Notes: generated from the sequence alone by a model not told the origin. A stretch of DNA of 64,000 nucleotides from Acidobacteriaceae bacterium (GCA_003134815.1 PLCO01000059.1:1-64000); one strand, 5' to 3'. Shown: positions 1 through 8,302, counted from the stretch's first letter. Program-made: numbers and translations.

Positions 1-423
1 TAGTTATCTAGGACAGCCCCATTAATTAATTAAAAAAATGCACACTTAAAAACACGAAAAACGATGTTAACTACTCTGGAATCAACAAATCTACCTCAAA
101 ATCCACATCGATTTTTGTCGATTTTTATCGTTTTTTGTCGATTTTTTTTCGTGAAACGGCCCCTTTTGAGCCGTGAATCGGCCGGGGGCTCGGGTCCCAG
201 AATGCAAATTGACAACGAAAATGGGTGCCCCCGGTCCCTCGCATTTGGGGACCGGGGAAAGCACGAACCTCGACCGCCCTTTTCTTTGAATCGTCAATCT
301 CTCGGTAATTGATGACTGCTACCGCGGTGGTCCGGGCGGACTCGACCTCGACATCCCAGACGCGCGGTGGCAGAAGCTTGACCTCTGCCACAGTCCGGGC
401 TACTCTGTGAATGAGGCGAACAA
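1..423. other. Intergenic region, AT-rich then GC-rich
   Basis: No convincing gene was found here; the short open frames look like chance frames. The first 150 bases are strongly AT-rich, unlike the rest of the window, and contain phased T-tracts (separate entry). Bases 367-391 form a hairpin with an 8-bp stem (gtggcaga/tctgccac) and a 9-base loop, about 30 bases before the radical-SAM start at 424. It has no T-run, so it is more likely a leader structure than a terminator. Confidence 0.5.
111..150. repeat. Four phased T-tracts at exact 10-bp spacing
   Basis: Four consecutive 10-base blocks read atttttgtcg, atttttatcg, ttttttgtcg and attttttttc. Each block carries a run of five or more T (A on the other strand) at the helical repeat length, the classic arrangement for intrinsically bent DNA. 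It may be a bent promoter-upstream element or a nucleoid-protein site for the gene at 424. The function is inferred; the periodicity is directly visible. Confidence 0.6.
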
Positions 424-1566
424 ATGACGAAACTAGCAGCGAAAGTCGACTCCCTCTTCCCCATCCTCCAGCCCTCCCCACTCCCCGGCCTGCCACTGGC
501 AAGCCGGGCTGAAAAAAGCCCAACCCTCGCCAGCCCAACTCTCACGGGTCTCGCTCGAACCGCCGCCGAGGCGCCGCTCGATTCAACCGGCTGCCTCACC
601 GAATACCGCCCCCTCACCAGCCGCACGATCCTCAACAAAGTCACCTCGAACCGTGGCCTGCCCTTCACCCACGCCATCAACCCCTACCGAGGGTGCGAGT
701 TCGCCTGCCGCTACTGCTACGCGCGGTACACGCACGAGTTCCTCGAGCTGGGCCCAGAGGATTTTGAACGCAAGATCTACTTCAAGCAAAACGCCGCCTG
801 GCTGCTCGAACAAGATCTGAAAAAGCTGAAGCCCGGCACGCAGATAGCAATCGGCACGGCCACCGATCCTTATCAGCCGCTCGAAAGAAAGCTCAAGATC
901 ACGCGGTCGCTGCTCGAGGTGTTTGCGCGGCACGGCGGATTCCGGGTGGGCATCATCACCAAGTCAGCTCTGATCGCGCGCGACATTGATCTTCTGCAAC
1001 AAATCGCACGGAACAACCGGCTGACGGTACACATCACCGTGACCACGATGAACGCCAAGCTGGCGCGGCAACTGGAGCCACGCGCGCCGCGGCCCGACCT
1101 GCGCATGAGAACCGTTGCCGAGCTGCGCGCGGCCGGCCTTCGTGCAGGAGTGATGTGCTCGCCGCTGATGCCGGGAATCACCGACAGCGCAAGCTCGATC
1201 CGCGCGGTGGCTCGCGCCGCGGCGGCCGCAGGCGCGAGTTTTCTGGCGGCGGGAGCGCTGTTTCTCAAGCCGTGCTCGCTGCCCACGTTTCTCGGTTTTG
1301 TGCGAGAGCACTTTCCCGAGCAGTTAGCCGGGTATGAACGGCGCTACGCGTCGAGCGCATTTGTTTCCAGCGCGTACCGGGAGCGAATGGCTGCGTTGGT
1401 CGATCAAATCTGCCGCGAGTTCAAGCTCGGCAAGCGGCACATGTACGAGGACATGGCGAACGGAGACGCAGCGATGAAAGAAGGCGCGCAGGTCGTCGAG
1501 ATGCAGCCCTGGCTGCCGTTTGCGCGTGCGGCCGGCGAAGGTTGCAGGCCCAGGGTGGGCGCGTAA
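424..1566 (+). CDS. Radical SAM protein, spore photoproduct lyase-like (PA0069/Rv2578c type)
   Basis: The 380-residue product carries the radical SAM cluster motif CEFACRYC (C91, C95, C98), preceded by the family's INPYRGCEFACRYCYARYTHEF-type block. Later blocks such as AIGTATDPYQPLE and ITKSALIARDIDLL fit the SPL-like TIM barrel. The [4Fe-4S] cluster would reductively cleave SAM; the substrate of this subgroup is not known to me. The first ~55 residues are Pro/Ala/Ser-rich and not conserved in character, so the true start may lie downstream of 424, before GCLTEYRPL (residue 57). It is a monocistronic unit convergent with the next gene. The family call is firm; a DNA-repair role is not established. 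Confidence 0.85.
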   Translation: MTKLAAKVDSLFPILQPSPLPGLPLASRAEKSPTLASPTLTGLARTAAEAPLDSTGCLTEYRPLTSRTILNKVTSNRGLPFTHAINPYRGCEFACRYCYARYTHEFLELGPEDFERKIYFKQNAAWLLEQDLKKLKPGTQIAIGTATDPYQPLERKLKITRSLLEVFARHGGFRVGIITKSALIARDIDLLQQIARNNRLTVHITVTTMNAKLARQLEPRAPRPDLRMRTVAELRAAGLRAGVMCSPLMPGITDSASSIRAVARAAAAAGASFLAAGALFLKPCSLPTFLGFVREHFPEQLAGYERRYASSAFVSSAYRERMAALVDQICREFKLGKRHMYEDMANGDAAMKEGAQVVEMQPWLPFARAAGEGCRPRVGA

Positions 1567-1666
1567 GAGAGGAGACCCTCAGGGGCTTTTGCCCAAAAAC
1601 GAGGGACTCGCCGGTGTTTACCGATTAGTAATTGACGAGTGGGCGGCCATCCGCTCGGAACCAGAC

Positions 1667-3667
1667 TTAGACGGAAAGTGGGGGAACACAATGCTGTGCG
1701 CTTGCAGTTGCTTCAACCGTCTGCCCGGAAAGAGTCAAGACTGCAATGTCGTCCTCTGGCCAAACTGCGTGGCTGCTTCCGCGATAGCCTTCGCTGGTGG
1801 TTGCTGATGGCCTGGGCACGCTCAAAGCCGTAGAGTAAAGGCGAACCGCACCGTACGCTGCGATCTCATGGTGCTCAATGCGTTGGGCACCTGCAATGAA
1901 TGCCACGTCGCGGACCGCTTCATTTCCAGCGTACGTAAACATGCCGTCGGCTTCAACGATCATGGCGTGAACGGCATGGCATTTGATCAGTTTGGCTGAC
2001 CCGGTCTCGGTGTTGAGAATCTTGCGAAGCCGCGCTGCCTCATCTTTTCGAGGTTTTGCCGTGACGACGAGGTATTGTCCCACCTTCACCATCACATCTC
2101 CGTAGCGGTCAACTGCCTCCAGGTAGGCCCGCAACCATCCCGCGCCGTCCGACTGCCCATCTGGTGTCGTTAAGAACAGGAACGTTTGCTCATGACCGCG
2201 GTAGTGGCCCCACTGTTCGGCTCGGAACCATCCCATTTGCCTGCTATCGGCAACGAAATTGGCAAAATCGTCGTGGCCTGCGAACTCACGCTCCTTCTCG
2301 GCATCCCATAAGTAAATACACCTGGCCTTTAAAGTCGGTGAGTAATTCACCATCTGCAAGAACAGGTGAGGATCCGATACGACAATATCGCCGTTCAGCT
2401 GTGGGATTGTTCGTTCGAGGTCGAACAGGTCAATTGGGCGAGCACCTCCATTCGAGGCGGCCACAAGTGGGTCTGGAGCCTTCAACGCCTGGTGAATGCC
2501 GCGCGTGACGTACATAAGGCCGGGAATTCCGCATGAGACAAGCAAAACCAAGCCGAGAGATCGATTTGACTTGCATACCCGGCTCGCAAATAAGGGGAAT
2601 AAAAGAAACACTCCAAACAGCCCATGCAGCGCATAGCGGTCTGTGAATGCCTTCAAGAACAAGACGCCCGCAGCGAACGCGAGCAGCGGAACGAACAAGA
2701 AGCCCAGCCCCAACGCTGCGATTTCCCGCATCGAAGGCATTTCCTCGCTGTCCACTTTCCGAGTGAAACGGATGCCCAAGGTAATCAGGACCGCCAAAAG
2801 GAACAGGGCGCTAACCAACACAATCCCTATATCGCGCAAACTGCTGTCAGCCATTGACGGCAACGACAACAAACGCGGAGTGCCAAAATAGGCGTTGGAG
2901 TACTTTCGCGCACCAACGATGATTGGCCAATACAGCGCCATGGTGGCAGAAGCGCCAACCAGAGCACTGACGGTCGGCCAGCTTACCCGACGCCGTAAGG
3001 TTCGAACATATTCGCTCATGTAAAACGCGGGCAAGGCGAAGACGGCGTAAAAGTGGCACGACAAAGCAGCAGCGAGCGCGAGCCCGAGGCCGACGTTCCA
3101 CGCAATCGGGCTGGAACCGTCATCACCCGCCCTGACCCAACAGTAAATCGCAATGCCGAAACATCCGTACATCAACCCATATGGGCGCGCTTCATAGCCG
3201 TAGTCAACAAGTGTTGTGCAGAACGGCAAGAGGAGACCGAGCAGCGCATAGAACGGTCCGACGTATCTTCGCAAAGTGAAAAACAGGCCAACGAGCATCA
3301 TGGTGATGCCGCCAATGGATGCAAGTCTCACCACGAGCGGGCTGGATCCAAAGAGCACGGTCAGCCAGTGAACCAGAAGATGTGCGAGGGGCGGATCAGG
3401 ATTGAGCCCCAGGGTAAGCGCCAGCCATATCTCCCGGGTCGTTGGCAAGATTGCGATCCAGCGGTAAACCACTTCATCAGCCCAGAGAGGCTTTTGCTTT
3501 GAGTAACCCACCATGGCGATAGCAACGGCGCAAAGCCAGAAAGCAACCACAATTTGCCATCGCCGCGAGAGCACGCCGGACTGGCGATCAAGCGCTCTCT
3601 CGCCCAGGGCGGGCTCGACGCTACCCGTACCTGGGTCGATATCGCTCGATCTGGGATTCGCATTCAA
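1667..3667 (-). CDS. Polytopic membrane glycosyltransferase, GT39/ArnT-like
   Basis: The 666-residue product has a hydrophobic N-terminal half with roughly ten membrane segments and a soluble C-terminal third, the layout of GT-C lipid-linked sugar transferases. The first outer loop carries the acidic motif PLWADEVVYRW, which in this fold binds metal and the polyprenyl-phosphate donor, followed by YGYEARPYGLMYG, a block common in bacterial GT39/PMT-like proteins. It probably transfers a sugar from a polyprenyl carrier at the outer face of the inner membrane; the acceptor is unknown. The start is TTG at 3667 with only a weak purine-rich stretch upstream, so it is uncertain. No sugar-biosynthesis neighbours help with specificity. 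Confidence 0.7.
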   Translation of the reverse strand: MNANPRSSDIDPGTGSVEPALGERALDRQSGVLSRRWQIVVAFWLCAVAIAMVGYSKQKPLWADEVVYRWIAILPTTREIWLALTLGLNPDPPLAHLLVHWLTVLFGSSPLVVRLASIGGITMMLVGLFFTLRRYVGPFYALLGLLLPFCTTLVDYGYEARPYGLMYGCFGIAIYCWVRAGDDGSSPIAWNVGLGLALAAALSCHFYAVFALPAFYMSEYVRTLRRRVSWPTVSALVGASATMALYWPIIVGARKYSNAYFGTPRLLSLPSMADSSLRDIGIVLVSALFLLAVLITLGIRFTRKVDSEEMPSMREIAALGLGFLFVPLLAFAAGVLFLKAFTDRYALHGLFGVFLLFPLFASRVCKSNRSLGLVLLVSCGIPGLMYVTRGIHQALKAPDPLVAASNGGARPIDLFDLERTIPQLNGDIVVSDPHLFLQMVNYSPTLKARCIYLWDAEKEREFAGHDDFANFVADSRQMGWFRAEQWGHYRGHEQTFLFLTTPDGQSDGAGWLRAYLEAVDRYGDVMVKVGQYLVVTAKPRKDEAARLRKILNTETGSAKLIKCHAVHAMIVEADGMFTYAGNEAVRDVAFIAGAQRIEHHEIAAYGAVRLYSTALSVPRPSATTSEGYRGSSHAVWPEDDIAVLTLSGQTVEATASAQHCVPPLSV

Positions 3668-4044
3668 TCAGAATTTCTTTCATGAACTCGAAACTGGCGA
3701 TATTTTACGCTTCAGTTAGCCCATCGGTACAACGAGGCCCCGGAAAGGAACTCACCGCTATCTGCAGCAGAGGCAAAGCGCGCGAAACCCGCGCTGGCTA
3801 CAGGACAACTAGCTAATTAGATCCTGAAAATATCGGATTGACAGGGCGTTCCGGTCGAATCACCGGCAACTCGGAAGTTACTGATTGAACAATGGTTCCG
3901 CACGCCGACGGCTAGTCACCCGTGGCCTCCCGTGCCAGCGTGCATTCCGGCGGCTGGCCTGTCGGGTCGGGAGACCCGCACGGCTGCCGAACAGGAGACC
4001 GGGCGGTACTTGTGGCGCGATTGCGGAATGATGCGGTCACGGGC
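3668..4044. other. Intergenic region between glycosyltransferase and methyltransferase genes
   Basis: No gene is supported. A TTGACA hexamer lies at 3838-3843 on the plus strand but has no obvious partner. A short hairpin cgggtc-ggga-gacccg at about 3962-3978 could end transcripts of the leftward methyltransferase gene, but it lacks a T-run. Open plus-strand frames that start here run antisense through the methyltransferase and bactofilin genes and are not credible. Confidence 0.4.
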
Positions 4045-4704
4045 TCAGCGCGTCATGATCACTTCAGACACGCTGTCTTTGGCCAGGAACTGCCTGTGGC
4101 CCGACCAGCCGGCAAACAGGCGCTCAATGCTGCGGTTGGTAAAGCAGCGCTGGATCGGGAATTGCTGGGCCAACTGCATCTCCACGTCGTCGCCTTCGGT
4201 CAGGTGGAAGCGGCAGCGAACCGCCTCCTCGTCCCGCGTTTTGGTGTGGAAGAAGGCCAGAACCTGCCCGCCGGGATTCATTGCGTCGGAGAGGTGACCG
4301 ACGATAGGGGCGACCAGCTGCTCGGGCAGATAATCGAGGGCCGTCCACAGCAGCACCATGTCAAAGGTGCGGCCGGAGAAATTCAGAGTGTGCTCCAGGT
4401 AGCCCTGGGCGTTCCAGATTGGCTTGTCGTCCTCGTCGGTGCCGGTGATCCAGTTCTCGCCGTAGGCTTCGACTTCAAGGTCGGCGAGGAAGACGCTTTG
4501 GCCGAGATTAGTGAGGAAGTTGATATTGGAGGGCGAGGTGTAGCCGGTGTCAATGACGCGCAGGCCTGGCTCAGCCTGCAGGCGCTTGCGCAACAGGCTC
4601 CACGCGCCGGAGTGGCGCGGAATGCGCGGACCGGTGAGGCCCGGAAGAGACTGGGCGACCGCGGTCTGCTGTTTTTTGTCGAACCACGTGCGCAGCACCC
4701 TCAC
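4045..4704 (-). CDS. Class I SAM-dependent methyltransferase-like protein
   Basis: The 219-residue product looks like a diverged Rossmann methyltransferase. Residues around LRVIDTGYTSPSNINFL stand for the SAM-binding first strand and loop, VFLADLE for the acidic end of strand 2, and FDMVLLWTALDYLP plus MNPGGQVLAFFHT for strands 4 and 5. The usual GxGxG is replaced by DTGYTSPS, so SAM binding is inferred. The start is GTG at 4704 beside a GAGAGGGA ribosome site; GTG at 4698 is equally possible. It lies 105 bases downstream of the bactofilin gene on the same strand, so the two are probably co-transcribed. The substrate is unknown. Confidence 0.6.
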   Translation of the reverse strand: MRVLRTWFDKKQQTAVAQSLPGLTGPRIPRHSGAWSLLRKRLQAEPGLRVIDTGYTSPSNINFLTNLGQSVFLADLEVEAYGENWITGTDEDDKPIWNAQGYLEHTLNFSGRTFDMVLLWTALDYLPEQLVAPIVGHLSDAMNPGGQVLAFFHTKTRDEEAVRCRFHLTEGDDVEMQLAQQFPIQRCFTNRSIERLFAGWSGHRQFLAKDSVSEVIMTR

Positions 4705-4750
4705 TCCCTCTCACTGCCGAGCGGATGGGTGGCGCTTGCCCGGCGACGCA

Positions 4751-4810
4751 CGATCACTTGCTTGCGGACCCGATCTGTTGCTTCCGGACCTGATCTATTG
4801 CTTGCGGACT
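4751..4810. repeat. Three tandem 20-bp repeats between bactofilin and methyltransferase
   Basis: Three head-to-tail 20-base units occupy 4751-4770, 4771-4790 and 4791-4810. The consensus is ygatctnttgcttgcggacc, with four or fewer differences between neighbours. The array begins immediately after the bactofilin stop codon (on the minus strand) and fills most of the intercistronic gap. It would be transcribed as part of the bactofilin-methyltransferase mRNA. Confidence 0.8.
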
Positions 4811-5190
4811 CAGGAGCCGCTGCTCGACGATCCGCTACCAGCCTGCGGAGGGGCCGAGACGGCCTGCGTCAGGTCCACCTTGCCGTGGAAGACGGCATTG
4901 TCTTCAATGGCCAGGCGAAGCGCGCGGATATCGCCCTCGAGGTTGCAGCCGGAGCGCAGTTCCACGCGGCCGCTGGCAATAATGTTGCCCCGGACGCGGC
5001 CCTGAACGAGCACATCTTTTGCGGTCAGGTCAGCGGCTATATTGGCGTTGGGACCAATGGTGAGGCGGTTCTCACCCAGGTTGACGGTGCCTTCGACCCG
5101 CCCATCCAGCAGCAAGTCCTCACTGCCTTTCACTTCGCCGTTGATGATGATGGTCTTGCCAATGCGCGCTGGAGAATTCTCTTGAGCCAT
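4810..5190 (-). CDS. Bactofilin (polymer-forming cytoskeletal protein)
   Basis: The ~126-residue product has the DUF583 bactofilin core: a right-handed beta-helix of repeated short strands (IIINGEVKGSEDLLLDGRVEG, then LTIGPNANIAADLTAKDVLVQG, RVRGNIIASGRVELRSG, CNLEGDIRALRLAIEDNAVFHGKV). It has short disordered tails, with a Ser/Gly-rich C-terminus. Bactofilins self-assemble without nucleotide into filaments at the inner membrane and organise cell shape or wall enzymes. ATG at 5190 follows AAGGA by nine bases; an in-frame GTG at 5196 is the alternative. It is the promoter-proximal gene of a pair with the methyltransferase. Confidence 0.9.
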   Translation of the reverse strand: MAQENSPARIGKTIIINGEVKGSEDLLLDGRVEGTVNLGENRLTIGPNANIAADLTAKDVLVQGRVRGNIIASGRVELRSGCNLEGDIRALRLAIEDNAVFHGKVDLTQAVSAPPQAGSGSSSSGS

Positions 5191-5467
5191 GGTCACAAAT
5201 CCTTGTCGAAATTCGTCGACTTTCTTTAAGTACCTGCCCGAACTATATCAACCCTGCCAGCCCGCATCAATTCGTGCGTGTAAAAAGCTGCACCAAAAGC
5301 CGCAAATCGAGTAACCGCGGCCGCGCGGCAGCAACGAAACGACGACGAAATGGGGACCGGCGGCACGAAAAGGCAGGTTCGGCGGCGCGCGCCTGGGCAC
5401 ATGTACGCCCGAATAAGCGCCTTCGGACAAGCGTGCCCACACGAGCGTGTCCGGCTAAACTGGACGT

Positions 5468-6316
5468 GTGCACCGGCTCTCCTCCCTGCTCCTCATGCTC
5501 TCCGCGGCGGCCAGCGTCCCTGGGCAATCCGCCCAACCCGCCTCCGGCGCAGGGAACCGGCAGCCACCCTTGCAGGGACAAACGCTAGTGAACCGCGCGC
5601 TGTCGAACGAGTACAACGCTGCGCAGGATGCAAGCCACCCCATGCGGTATGAGCTGGTAAAGACCAGCCCGCGGCTGGCCGCAATCAAGAAGATCTGCGA
5701 AACCAAAGATGGCGACGTCGCGCGGCTGATACAGCTGAACGGTAAGCCGCTGAGCCCGGCGGATGAAGAGCAGGAAGAAGCTCGCCTGACCGAGCTGCTG
5801 AGCGACCCCGGGAAGCAGCGTCGACGAAAGCAGTCTGAGAGCGATGACACAGGGCGCGTGCTGAAGGTGCTGCGCGCGCTACCCACCGCGTTCGTGTACC
5901 AGGACGCGGGCGCAGCCGACGGACCGACTGGCAAAGTCGAAAAGTTCGCCTTCAAACCGAATCCAGGATTCGTTTCGCCGGACCTGGAGACGCAAGTTTT
6001 GACGCAGATGGCGGGCGAGATTTGGATCGATCCCGTCCACCTGAGAGTCGTCCGGCTCGAGGGCCACTTGCAGCAGGACGTGGACTTCGGCTGGGGAATC
6101 CTGGGAAGGCTGAACAAGGGCGGCTGGATCGTTATTCAGCAGGCGGACGTTGGTGGAGGGCAGTGGCGGACCGTTCACTTTGAGATGAAGATGAGCGGGC
6201 GCGTGGTGTGGAAGACGCGCGTATTCGACACAGCCGAGGACGAGACTGGATACGAGCCGGTTCCGGTTGGGGTGGGATATCAAAAGGCGATTGAGATACT
6301 GCGCGCTAATCCGTGA
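5468..6316 (+). CDS. Exported protein of unknown function
   Basis: I do not recognise this 282-residue protein. It begins with a short hydrophobic segment (HRLSSLLLMLSAAASVPGQ) that reads as a signal peptide. A charged Glu/Arg-rich helical stretch follows (residues ~95-125), then a C-terminal half rich in beta-strands (GEIWIDPVHLRVVRLEGHL, FGWGILGRLNKGGWIVIQQ) that resembles outer-membrane lipoprotein-sorting-like folds. GTG at 5468 has no clear ribosome site. ATG at 5495 would shorten the signal peptide. It converges on the ATP synthase cluster across a strong terminator. Expected location: periplasm or outer membrane. Confidence 0.65.
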   Translation: MHRLSSLLLMLSAAASVPGQSAQPASGAGNRQPPLQGQTLVNRALSNEYNAAQDASHPMRYELVKTSPRLAAIKKICETKDGDVARLIQLNGKPLSPADEEQEEARLTELLSDPGKQRRRKQSESDDTGRVLKVLRALPTAFVYQDAGAADGPTGKVEKFAFKPNPGFVSPDLETQVLTQMAGEIWIDPVHLRVVRLEGHLQQDVDFGWGILGRLNKGGWIVIQQADVGGGQWRTVHFEMKMSGRVVWKTRVFDTAEDETGYEPVPVGVGYQKAIEILRANP

Positions 6317-6354
6317 GTGCTGCGGCCCTGCATAAAGGCGCAATCCAACAAAAG

Positions 6355-6390
6355 AAAAGCGGCGATACCCGATCGGGATGCGCCGCTTTT
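6355..6390. terminator. Bidirectional intrinsic terminator
   Basis: The arms aaaagcggcg (6355-6364) and cgccgctttt (6381-6390) are exactly complementary, and the inner bases accccgatcgggat-like continue the stem. A-runs and T-runs flank both sides, so it can stop the exported-protein gene from the left and the atpE transcript from the right. Confidence 0.85.
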
Positions 6391-6442
6391 GCTGATTTGC
6401 GTTTCGAAAACTACTTCACCTTGAGCCTATTTCAACTTGTGC

Positions 6443-6742
6443 CTACTTCACCTTGAGGAAGATCATGGCGAAGGTAAACAGGGTGAGTGACTCGATGAAC
6501 GCCAGGCCGATGATCATGAAGGTCATCAGGGCCGGACGGGTTCCCGGATTGCGCGCCAGAGCTTCAGTGGTTGAGCCGACTGCTCTTCCCTGGCCCAGGC
6601 CGCAGAGGCCGGCAGCCAGTCCCATGCCGAGGCCGACGCCGATGGGCACCATGTCGATGGGGGCTGAGCCGCCATCCGCGAAGGCCGGAATGGCAAAGGA
6701 CAAAACTGCCAGGGCCATAAACACATATTGAAGTTTCCGCAT
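6443..6742 (-). CDS. atpE: ATP synthase F0 subunit c
   Basis: The 99-residue product forms the rotor ring. After a signal-like N-terminus (MRKLQYVFMALAVLSFAIPAFA) come the two helices of the c hairpin: IGVGLGMGLAAGLCGLGQGRAVG with polar loop ARNPGTR, and FMIIGLAFIESLTLFTFAMIF with the ion-carrying Glu in FIES. Q in GLGQG and S after the Glu are positions used for sodium binding in some families (see findings). ATG at 6742 has AGGAG five bases upstream. It is the last gene of the leftward F0 cluster. An N-terminal extension of this kind is longer than the usual ~75-80 residue c subunit. Confidence 0.95.
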   Translation of the reverse strand: MRKLQYVFMALAVLSFAIPAFADGGSAPIDMVPIGVGLGMGLAAGLCGLGQGRAVGSTTEALARNPGTRPALMTFMIIGLAFIESLTLFTFAMIFLKVK

Positions 6743-6808
6743 AATTCTCCTGCTCCCTAAGATTGGCTGCCAGTGGGTGGTTGAGGCTCACCGTGCCGGC
6801 ACATAAGC

Positions 6809-6913
6809 AGCTTCTAGCTTCTAGCCTTTAGCTTCTAGCTTGTTCATCGGTGAGCTGAGGATCTCAATTCACCGACGCGATGGCTAGAGGCTAGCAGCTA
6901 GAGGCTAAAGGCT
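6809..6913. repeat. Palindromic (GCTAGAA)n heptamer repeat element
   Basis: The left arm 6809-6841 is a 7-bp-period repeat of agcttct/agccttt. The right arm 6882-6913 is the complementary ggctaga/ggctagc/agctaga/ggctaaa. Between them TCGGTGA (6847-6853) and TCACCGA (6869-6875) form an inner perfect stem with a GAG..CTC top. The whole can fold as one long imperfect hairpin. It lies in the atpB-atpE intercistronic gap. Related elements are at 16317-16483 and 39205-39239. Confidence 0.85.
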
Positions 6914-7075
6914 GTCCTTATGCCTTTGGCCCCCTCACGCTTTCAGCCTTCCGTTGATCCAGAGCGGAAGCGGCTCCGGCGGAAACTTGAATGCAGTTCA
7001 CAGTTCGAAGTTCTCAGTTCACAGGAAATGCCCAAACGAAGACACCAACTACGAACTGCGATCTGTGTACTGTTT

Positions 7076-7822
7076 CTAATTGATTTGCTCGTGTGCAACC
7101 GCCATGCCGAGATAGATCATCGACAGCAGCATAAAAACGTAAGCCTGAATGACGGCGACCCCAGCGTGAAGGCCGAGAAAGACAGTGGGCGCAATCACCG
7201 GCATCATGGAAAAACAAATCAATGTGAGCAAGTCGCTGGCCAGCATGTTGGCGTAAAGACGGATGGTCAGCGACATCATGCGCGCGAGATGCGAGATGAT
7301 TTCGACTGGGAAAAGCAGCCATGCCATCCACCAGACGGGGCCGGCAAAATGCTTGAGATAGCTGATCGCACCTTGGGTACGAACGCCGTGGTAGTTGTAG
7401 TAGAGAAATGTGAGCACGGCGATACCAAGTGGCACTTCAGGTTGCGCGGTGGGCGTGTTCATGCCCGGAAATCCGGCGAACAGGCCAAACAGGTTGTTAA
7501 GAAGAATAAACAGAAGCACGCAAGTGACAAACGGCTGGAAGCGCTCGTATCCGTGACCAATCACCTGTTCCGCCTGGCTGCCGACAAACTCGTGGATCAT
7601 CTCGGCAAGCTGCTGCGCGGGGTTCGGATTCTCGACCGAGAGCGTAAACCGCACAACGAGAAAGAAGACAATCAGACCGAAGGCGACGAGGAACTCCAGC
7701 GCGAAAGTGTTGTTGATTGGCGCGGTGCTCGCCGGATGCAGACCCAGATGCTGCATAACGGCAGCCACCACGGGTCCGAAGAGATTGTTCAACAGGCGAG
7801 TGATTGCGAGACTAGGCGGCAT
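7076..7822 (-). CDS. atpB: ATP synthase F0 subunit a
   Basis: The ~248-residue product is the static proton-channel subunit. The family signature with the essential Arg is in SLTIRLYANMLASDLLTLI, and the C-terminal helix MLLSMIYLGMAVAHEQ closes the protein. Five to six membrane segments are evident. I chose ATG at 7822, which has AGGAAAG about 11 bases upstream; an upstream GTG at 7867 would add 15 unconserved residues. The neighbours are the AtpI-like gene (66 bases upstream) and atpE. The b, delta and F1 genes are absent from the window, so F0 and F1 are split in this genome. Confidence 0.93.
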   Translation of the reverse strand: MPPSLAITRLLNNLFGPVVAAVMQHLGLHPASTAPINNTFALEFLVAFGLIVFFLVVRFTLSVENPNPAQQLAEMIHEFVGSQAEQVIGHGYERFQPFVTCVLLFILLNNLFGLFAGFPGMNTPTAQPEVPLGIAVLTFLYYNYHGVRTQGAISYLKHFAGPVWWMAWLLFPVEIISHLARMMSLTIRLYANMLASDLLTLICFSMMPVIAPTVFLGLHAGVAVIQAYVFMLLSMIYLGMAVAHEQIN

Positions 7823-7888
7823 CTGAGCTGAATCTTTCCTTTTCCGGCAGAGTGGGCCCCAGGGCACATGCCCGGATTGCTTCGGCGG

Positions 7889-8302
7889 TCAGTCCCTGAG
7901 CAGGCGCACCACTTCCCAAACCAGTGACAACACCGCCAGCGCTAGACCAAAAAGAAGCGGCACCACAGAGCCCTGGAAACACTTCAGGCTACCATATATG
8001 ACCGCCGCGAATACCACGAGGCGCAGCATAAACAGGACCACCGCAATGCCAGCGCCGCGCGGTGTCTTTTGCTTGTCCATTGCGACGGTAATAAAGCGGG
8101 CGAGACGGCGCCATTCATAGATGCTGGCTGCCGAGACAGCGGTGCCCGCAGCCATCATTCCCGCGTTATGCCAGCCGGAAGCCTTCCAAACGACAAGCGC
8201 GGAAAGGACGCCGACGATCAACGTGTTACGGATGGCCCGGTTTAACAGGGCCTGGAGACCCTCGTCGGTGAGGTCGACAAAGGAATGGCTTTCGTCGCTC
8301 AT
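7889..8302 (-). CDS. AtpI-like small membrane protein of the F0 cluster
   Basis: The 137-residue product has four predicted membrane helices (NTLIVGVLSALVVWKASG, AGMMAAGTAVSAASIYEW, GIAVVLFMLRLVVFAAVIYG, VVPLLFGLALAVLSLVWEVV). This is the layout of the AtpI / ATP synthase subunit I family, which helps assemble the c ring. Sequence similarity is only generic, so the call rests on position: its ATG overlaps the atpZ stop by four bases (ATGA) and atpB follows. Translational coupling with atpZ is likely. Confidence 0.7.
   Translation of the reverse strand: MSDESHSFVDLTDEGLQALLNRAIRNTLIVGVLSALVVWKASGWHNAGMMAAGTAVSAASIYEWRRLARFITVAMDKQKTPRGAGIAVVLFMLRLVVFAAVIYGSLKCFQGSVVPLLFGLALAVLSLVWEVVRLLRD

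Noticed and set aside
64-312. A small rightward frame of 82 codons at the left end.
   Set aside because: It crosses the T-tract array, has no ribosome site and shows no protein-like composition.
3922-5229. A long rightward open frame of 435 codons across the bactofilin and methyltransferase region.
   Set aside because: It is antisense to two genes with clear family features, has no ribosome site and its product resembles no family. GC-rich codon bias opens such frames.
6920-7831. A 303-codon rightward frame opposite atpB.
   Set aside because: The opposite strand carries the conserved subunit a motif (SLTIRLYANMLASDLL); this frame is highly charged and has no family features.
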